Assembly (NCBI GenBank): GCA_016808115.1
Contig: JAEQBH010001850.1
Span: 248,001-312,000 of the forward strand
Direction: 5' to 3'
DNA: 64,000 nucleotides
From: Tetrastigma voinierianum
Taxonomy: Eukaryota > Streptophyta > Magnoliopsida > Vitales > Vitaceae
Shown in pieces: positions 57,441 through 64,000 of the stretch (positions are counted from its first letter, which is position 1; each line of letters begins with the position of its first letter). The notes under the pieces are model-generated. The model saw nothing but the letters and a program-made list of their open reading frames with translations, made no database searches and was not told the origin of the DNA. The position numbers and the translations under genes are program-made.

Positions 57441-57870
57441 GTGTAACATCTAAAATTATAAATAAATCAAAGCTCATGATTCCCCTAAATGTCTTCAAAT
57501 AAGAATCTTTCTTAACTCTTTGTTATTTAATAATCCAAATTTTATTATTAAATATTTAATTTTATTTTGTAAATGAAGAATCATTAAAGAGTGAATGACC
57601 ACATGCATTTCAACCATGGTAAATGACCACATTGATGATATCACTTAATACCCTTCATTACTCTCTTCATTAAGATGAGTAATGAGAGGTATCATGTAAG
57701 CCTAGCACCCTCCAACACTTTGAATGATATCCCGAGATTTATCTCTCTTTGTCTCTCCCTCCTCTCCCTCTTTTTGGTGCATTTCAGTTCTCTATTTTCC
57801 CTTGTCTCTTTCTATATACAAATGATAAAATATATTTCTCTTTCACTTAAGGTTTTCATTTTCTAACATT
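57441..57870 (+). repeat. Probable copia 5' LTR (plus strand)
   Basis: Possible start TGTAACATCTAAAATTATA at 57441 and end TTTTCTAACA near 57868. C/T-rich leader-like sequence follows a short spaced region (CTCTCTTTGTCTCTCCCTCC). The next bases TTTTAACAACACGTTATCAACAC are a usual primer-site context in this copia group. Its 3' partner was not found. Confidence 0.5.
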
Positions 57871-57875
57871 TTAAC

Positions 57876-57893
57876 AACACGTTATCAACACAA
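57876..57893 (+). other. Putative primer binding site
   Basis: AACAACACGTTATCAACAC directly after the LTR edge is close to the TTTTACAACACGTTATCAGCACG sequence common at this place in plant copia elements. Confidence 0.45.
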
Positions 57894-57989
57894 GTTTGCT
57901 CTGAAGGTAATTCCATAACCCTATCTTGAAGTTATATCAATTTTGCATATTTATAATTATATTTGGTTTTGCTTATAAGCCCCATGTTA

Positions 57990-58990
57990 TGTTATCAAAA
58001 TCGATTCTAATCTTATATATCATATATCAAAGATTGTTGACAACGTCAAATATCACAAAACTTGAGTTTGTGGCACTTGACATTATCGAAAGGAACTACC
58101 TATCTTGGATCCTTAATGCTCAAATACATCTTAATGTAATGAATCTTAGAGTTGCCATCAAAGAAAAAATCAAGCATCCACGGGATCATAAAGCATTACA
58201 GTTTCCATTTGGCACCATCTCATGAGGATCTAGTAGATACCTTCTGGGGTAAAAGACCTCTCACCTTGAATAAAAATACTTATTACCTAAACTATGAGGA
58301 TTCTCCCAGAAGCTTCGATATGATTGGATGGGAGGAGGTGGGGTTGCAAGATTTTTTAAAATAGTCAATGGTTAACTCCGCACATTATTTATGTCTGAAA
58401 CCCCAGGTTGAAGCGTGGAGAAGAAGTCATAGAATAAGACATGTACACTAGAAAAAACGTTCACCCACATTCCATGCCTTGACCTCCGATACTTGATGAT
58501 ATTGAGCACATAGATTACAAAATACGAATTGGGAAATCATGCTATTTTTGTTGCCCCAGATAGAAAAATAATGGGTTTTAATGAAATCGTCAATCTCGTC
58601 CAAGCGGAACAAACCATTGCACAGTGAGCATGATGTCGTCCCGAACCTTTGTGGATGTGGTTGCCTTGCGGTCCTACAAAGGGGTTTCCGACTCTCTACT
58701 CATGGTAGTAATGTGAAGGAATTCCAAAGAGAAACCTCATGCCACTAGAAGTGGGAATATCTGGGGTGGCTTAGAACAAATTATATACAAATACCTTCAA
58801 GGCCCATGAAAATAATTGTCATAGATGTGGTATGAGAGGATATTGGTCGGGTATCTGTCGTACACCCAAACATTTAACCGACCTCTACCAAGCATCAATC
58901 AAAGAAAAGAGAGAGCGAACTGCTAGTAAATGGACTAACTTAACTTATTATGATATTATTGTTGTGATTTCTACAGAGGTCTAGTGAAAA
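57990..58990 (+). pseudogene. gag: Copia gag (broken)
   Basis: Plus strand. KLEFVALDIIERNYLSWILNAQIHLNVMNLRVAIKE (58059-58166) is the N-terminal LD(I/L)xGxNYLxWxLDAEIHL block of the retrotransposon Gag polyprotein. HEDLVDTFWGKRPLTL and EDSPRSFDMIGWEEVGLQDF (to about 58360) follow in another frame. The zinc knuckle NNCHRCGMRGYWSGICRTPKHL (58804-58870) has CX2C and the last C but its His reads Tyr. LTDLYQASIKEKRERT closes it. The first half is an unusually long open stretch; later frames are broken. Confidence 0.82.
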
Positions 58991-59560
58991 TGGACTATTT
59001 GATGAATGATGAAAATACTACTGAATGATCTATTCTTATATCAAAATTAAATAAAATATCACGTTTGTTATTACATCTATTACATTCTTGTATTTATATT
59101 ATATATGGTTTATTAGTTTAATTTGAAATCCATGTGTCAACGATCTCACCAGACCAGATATGAGGGTGATGTGTAGCCCTCTTTAACCACACACATAATT
59201 CTTTTATATAAAAAATACTTTTTAGATTTGACATTAACAAATGTCAATGTAAGTATCACATTTGGTACTACAAACTTAATTGAAGGCCCTGAAAGAGATA
59301 TAATGCTACCAAATGGAACTAGGTTTCATATCAATAATGCATCATATTCTAGCAAATCCACAAGGAATTTGCTCAACTTTAAAAATATCTGCATAGATGG
59401 ATATCATATTGAAACTATGAATGAAGGTAGTAGAAAATGTATTTACATTACCTTTATTGTTTCTACAACAGAAACTATAATGGAAAAATCTATGTGACAT
59501 TCCTGCGGGTTATATCAATACAAATATATACAAAGTATATTGAGTGATATATTATCGTAG
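58990..59560 (+). pseudogene. pol: Copia protease (broken)
   Basis: The 89-codon open frame at 59228-59497 reads LTNVNVSITFGTTNLIEGPERDIMLPNGTRFHINNASYSSKSTRNLLNFKNICIDGYHIETMNEG, the C-terminal half of copia aspartic protease (ISG-xLIxGxGxxxxLPxGT...LSFKDIRxNGYHIET). The preceding D-S-G active-site segment (near 59000-59220) is not readable. Integrase follows at about 59560. Confidence 0.82.
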
Positions 59561-60540
59561 ACAGAGTTCAGCCGAAGACTTTTGTTCTTTGTGCGACAGC
59601 TAGATCGACTGGGTCCTCGATGATAAGGAGAATCATAGAACACTCTGGGCATCACTAGAACCGGAAGATTCTTTTGCTCAATGAATACTCATCTTTGTTG
59701 CTCGTTAGTGAAATTAATAGTCGGGGACCATCTATTTAAGAAATCACATTTATACTAAATTTTTTAGAAAGAATAAGTAAAGGATATATGGACCCTATCC
59801 ATCCACATGTGTACCTTTCGTTCTTTGTGGTCTTACTACTAGACGCCTCTACAGTAGTCACATGTTTGTCTTATTTCAGCATGTAAATGTTGCATTTGAC
59901 TCTAGCACAGGCGCCGTCAAATTATGAGCCAGTTTCTAATTATCCAATTAAGACGCTATCCCTAGACTTGTGTGACGTCGATAGATTCACCTCCCCGAAC
60001 CTTCTACGCGTAACTACGTATCGGGTTAGGATAATATTAGCATCCTCTTTGCTCATACACACTCAACGATTTGTGAAGTAACTTTAACCAAACATCTTCA
60101 GTGTGCCTCTAGGCCACTACTAGCAATAAAAACCAAAGTGCCGACTTCTTCCTAGGGACATGCTATTATGCATGTTCTGACCTTGATTTATATTAAACTA
60201 GACTTACCATGAATGAGTCATCACGTGACCTTGTACTGCGAGCAATAAATATTTCTCATTTATTAATATTTGGTTGTGCGGAGTTCTCTTACCAATTGCA
60301 CCTAGACAGCTTATCTTAAGAAGTTAGCGAAGACTTGAATTTATATAGGTTTTTATTTCCATATCATGAATCTTAAACCCTTAACGAGGGGATTTTTATG
60401 CTTTGCTGCGGTGTGTTTAATGAGGAGTGCCTCCACCATTGGGAGGAGAAATTTTGGTTCCTAAAACAGGGAAGTGCCGGAATGCATGTGCAATGTCTCA
60501 CTTTGGTCCTCGTACAAATCAAAGTATGAGTGGATTCTAA
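59560..60540 (+). pseudogene. pol: Copia integrase (broken)
   Basis: Plus strand: WHxRLG-like RQLDRLG (59590-59620), GEDLFKKSHLY-like (59725), then IHPHVYLSFFVV (about 59797-59835; GPIHPxxGxFRYFMVL equivalent), STVVTCLSYFSM (59850-59885), LAQAPSNYEPVSNYPIKTLSLD (59907-59970) covering the LLAQ...YPIKxIRLDNAGEF block with the DNAGEF Asp frame changed, and LRAINISHLLIFGCAEFSY (60236-60295) equivalent to EPNISHLRIFGCAVY. Terminal part (60300-60540) is degraded linker. Confidence 0.7.
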
Positions 60541-61040
60541 GATCAATCATTTTACAAAATCTTTTAAATCAATTGCAATGCATTTATTGACAATTACAAA
60601 GAAAATGACAAAATCACATATCTCATTGTAAATGCTCCAAGCGGATCTGATGTCCCTAAAGGACAGTGCCAAAATAAGGGATCTCAACACCTCACGCCTA
60701 TAAGCGTAGAGGTATATTAGCTCAAAGATATAACACTCCTTAAAATAGGAGATAGAAAAAATTAAGGTACTTTGAAGGGAGACAAATATTATAAAACAAA
60801 GAGCCTTGTAAAAGCATATGATGATTGAAAGAGGAAGAGCCTCAACATAGCAAACATACATTGAACAATGGGCCTAAAGTGTGAGAGGATAAAGTGGCCC
60901 AGAAAGAGAGCCTGAAGTACCTTAGCAGGAGGATCTCAATAAGTTGTGTACTTACCGAGGGAATAAATGAGATCGAAATAATATTATTGTCAATAATATT
61001 TTTTTTTCTTTCCAAGTGGCCTTAGACATCATAAGAAATG
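60541..61040 (+). other. Copia integrase-RT linker
   Basis: Between integrase and RT pieces of the plus-strand copia element. No domain motif is visible. Confidence 0.4.
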
Positions 61041-61427
61041 ATGAGGATCCCAAACCACAAAATGTGGAACAATGTTGACATAGAAATGATTGGCCAAATT
61101 GAAAAGAAAATACGAGGCCAAAATTATTTGATTTATGAAGCGAGAAGTTTTGAATATAGTAATTATAAAGGTGTAATAAAACCTGTCAAACAGTACCTAG
61201 TAATTATTTATAAAGCATAGCAATGAAAATAATGAGATCATAAGATATAAAGTGTGATTATTAATACAAGGTTTCTCACAGATACCTAGTATTTACTACG
61301 AGGAAACATATTCACTTGTCATTAAAACAATTACTTTTCACTTTTAAATAAGCTTAGCGGTCTCTGAATGATTGGATATGCGTCTCATGGATGTCATCAT
61401 AGCTTATCTATATGGATCCATAGATAA

Positions 61428-61483
<56 letters not shown>

Positions 61484-62660
61484 AATCTAAAAAGTTTTAA
61501 ATTGCTTGAAGCAAATATTACAAAATCTTGTAGTATGTGCCTTAATCGATCTCTGGATTGAATGATCGGGACATGTGTACAATGGAATCTTAATATGTTA
61601 CTAAAGGAAGGTATGTATGATATCTCCCTTCTCACTGTTCATGCATTTTTATTAAGAAATAGAGCTCGAATTTTACAAATTTATTCTATGCAAGCTGATG
61701 ATTTAAATCTTATTGAGACTATAGAAAAGCTCACAAGAATAGCAAAATATTTGAAAAAATAATTTGAGATTAAAGATATTAGAAGGCTCAAAATTTGTCG
61801 TACCGGATCAAGCATTTCCCTATTTGGTTCACCCAATCAACATATCTTCAGAAAATCTGAAAGCATTTTTATATGGATTGAAAATCTGAAAGCATTTTTA
61901 TATGGATAAATATTGTACTTTAAGTTCTCAACATGATTTATCAAAGTTAAACGTATTTGATACGAAAAATGACCTATTTAGGTTCTTGTGTAAAAGTAAT
62001 TGAAGAATATATTGGTCTGAGTACTATGTATCCTTATTATTCTATTGAACGGTGCGCGGCCATCTTGCTATGCTCTTTAGATGTGCTTTCTCTTTGTCAA
62101 TTTATTGTAGTGCGGTTCCAACGTAATCAACCTAAAGACATCATAATGGTATCAGCATATGTTGTGCTACCTCAATAGACAATTGTATGAGTCTATTTTG
62201 CTTATAATCAAGCAACAATTGCTTGGATGTGCGTCTGAGACCACTTTCAAACCCATATAAAGTCATATCCTGAAGCGAGGTGTGTGTTTCTTGTAATGGA
62301 ACTGATATTTCATATATGGATATTTTTAAGCGGAACCTTGATGGCAACATCAGCCAGATCATTAATAGATTATAGCAATTCATGAAGCAAGTGGCGTGAA
62401 TGCATATGCGAATCGATGATTGACGCCCATATCAGTCATCACGGACTGCCACTCTATCGAGCGGTCGATAACATTATTTGAATATTGCATGCATTGTACA
62501 AATCAAATGATGTTATATCATAGGAGATAGAACTAAACACATTTCTTGATTCATGCCACAGTAGGTGTCCGTAATCAACAATATTTATATCTAGGTTCCC
62601 CATTCTGGTAAAAAGCGCGACTCTTGCTATATTTGATTATAATCGCGGTCGAACTTCGAG
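61041..62660 (+). pseudogene. pol: Copia RT and RNase H (broken)
   Basis: Plus strand: WNNVDIEMIGQIEKKIRGQ... (61064) is the pre-RT linker; RT proper starts after the (AT)n run, with LLKEGMYDISLLTVHAFLLRN (61600-61660) and ADDLNLIETIEKLTRIAKYLKK then EIKDIRRLK (61698-61790) for the YVDDLNxIGTxEEL...FEMKDLG block. The catalytic VDD reads ADD, with the frame intact. RNase H: a damaged VPYLSAIGALMY (62030), CNGTDISYMDIFKRNL (62295-62340) for the GGTAISWRSxKQT block, ACIVQIK and IGDRTKHIS (62485-62545). A degraded ...SKALPTSTF end lies before 62660. No 3' LTR seen. Confidence 0.8.
61429..61479. repeat. (AT)n microsatellite
   Basis: About 25 AT dinucleotides inserted in the RT region of the copia element; it gives the IYIYIY frame on the minus strand. 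Confidence 0.95.
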
Positions 62661-64000
62661 GATGGAGTTTTCTTCATCTTGATAGTCTGATTGATTGAAA
62701 ATGGTGTTTCCCTTTGGATTTGGGGTTTCTTGTATAGCATTGAGGTTGATGGCTTATGACGATGGTAGGAAATATAATTAAAAAAATCCTCCTTGAAGTT
62801 TGGTTGCTGAGCAGGGTTCACAAAACCAGATATATAATGTCTCAAATTCTCTATTTTCCTCGTTGGGGAGAGGATGACCTATAGTCATTTCAGAATCAAA
62901 TCTATGTGTTTAGCCATAAAAGCTGAACCTAAGTGTTTCTCCTGGTATACAACATTTATTAACCTGTCGATGTTTCAAACGGTCCGCATTAATGAGTGGA
63001 TCTAATCTGTGAGAATAGTAAATGACAGCTAAGCTAACATGAGTGGATCCTATGGCCAAGTATCCTTGAGCCTTTAAAAAGCTTGCCAAGTCTCTTGGCC
63101 CTCGGGGGTAGATCAGGGGATCAAACGCTAGCATGAAATCACGAAGTATAAATGGTGATAATACTGTTAGCAACGAGTGCTACCACCTCAAACTTTCACT
63201 CAATGGCCTTTTCCTCTTCACTAAGGATGAGAGGGTTTTAGCCAACATCCCTTAGTTGGCATCCTCGAGGTTGTTTGGTACAGTAAGAAAAGGGAGAGAA
63301 AACGAGAAAACTACACCCGCGGCATAGAAAGCTGGTGCCACTTATCAATGATGGATCATTTGATTTTACAAAGAGCTTCACCGAGGCTTATACCGTCAGA
63401 GTCAAGGAAATTACAAAAAATACATGAACATACAAAATACAATTAGGGCAATTGGGTACAAAACCACAAAGTAACTGGAAAAGTGGTCACCATAAAGAAA
63501 CAGGGCAGATCGCGAAATTCTCGATAAGCAATGTAAAAATTTTGGTAAACTCGCGAACATTCTCAACACCGCAAAATCTTCTGCAATGCTCTACTCCTCC
63601 CTCTCAAATTTAGCCTCCCAAACGCCTCTACTTTGTTCATGCAGCTTCGAGTTCGCCTGCCCCATTTGAATCTGGTGATGATTTTTCCAAACACCACATG
63701 CGTCACACCATATCATTTTACGGTTTTAGCCCATTTACATTTAAATACGATTTCATAAACACGATATCCGATTCAGCCAGGGGAATAGCAGGAACGGAAG
63801 CCTGGGACATTTCTGGGAGTAGTATAGGGAAGAGCTACAGAATGTCACACGCCCCAACGCCATGACGTTTGAGACGCGACGCTGGGGTCAACAAAATAGA
63901 AGTCAACATGCGAACGCCATCGACATCTCAACGCCGCGACGCCAACGATTTCGCTCCATCATTAAAAGAAAAGGGACTAGAAATTATAGTTATTTAGATA
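62661..64000. other. Unassigned repeat region
   Basis: 62865-63400 shares blocks with 37514-38150. 63830-63960 is rich in ACGCC/GACGC words (AACGCCATGACG, GACGCGACGCTGG, CAACGCCGCGACGCC) like parts of the Athila-like LTR. It may be the start of another element that continues beyond the window. The 87-codon minus-strand frame at 62910-63173 has no known motif. Confidence 0.4.

Overview
The window reads as repeat-rich nuclear DNA of a land plant, probably a eudicot, though no marker gene fixes the species. I find no convincing host gene, rRNA, tRNA gene, CRISPR array or bacterial-type operon. About three quarters of it can be assigned to LTR retrotransposons, all broken by frameshifts and stops. 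Most open frames over 60 codons are fragments or antisense shadows of these elements. Family calls rest on motifs I translated by eye; no search was run.

Layout. 1-3259: the 5' end of a Ty1/copia element on the minus strand (gag, leader, tRNA-Met primer site, and an LTR built of three ~430 bp units). 4212-26459: a Ty3/gypsy Tat-like element on the minus strand. It has gag, protease, RNase H and integrase, a long tandem repeat behind pol, and an extra ORF on the opposite strand between pol and the 3' LTR. Its reverse transcriptase is missing. Its integrase gene is cut in two by an almost complete Tekay/Del-type chromovirus (10114-21534, plus strand) with LTRs of 3.2 and 3.6 kb. The Tekay LTRs carry a ~195 bp repeat present four times in one LTR and six times in the other. 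26470-27345: an LTR-like piece of a third gypsy element.

29200-33480: a degraded copia element on the minus strand. 34943-35875: a terminal-inverted-repeat element resembling a Pack-MULE. About 39060-50039: an Athila-like gypsy element on the minus strand (5' LTR 48836-50039, gag, protease, RT, RNase H, integrase, and a further ORF with a plant-transposon-type domain). A solo Tekay-type LTR (about 44930-47057) lies between its gag and protease. 51081-57301: a copia element on the minus strand with both LTRs. 57441-62660: another copia element on the plus strand, of the same clade as the one at 29-33 kb. The last 1.3 kb is an unassigned repeat.

Nothing here forms a working pathway; the elements are relics. 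The order of events is partly readable: the Tat-like element came before the Tekay that splits it, and the Athila-like element came before its Tekay LTR. Many differences between paired LTRs, and between reading frames, are one-base or few-base indels. Part of the apparent decay may therefore be sequencing or consensus error rather than age.
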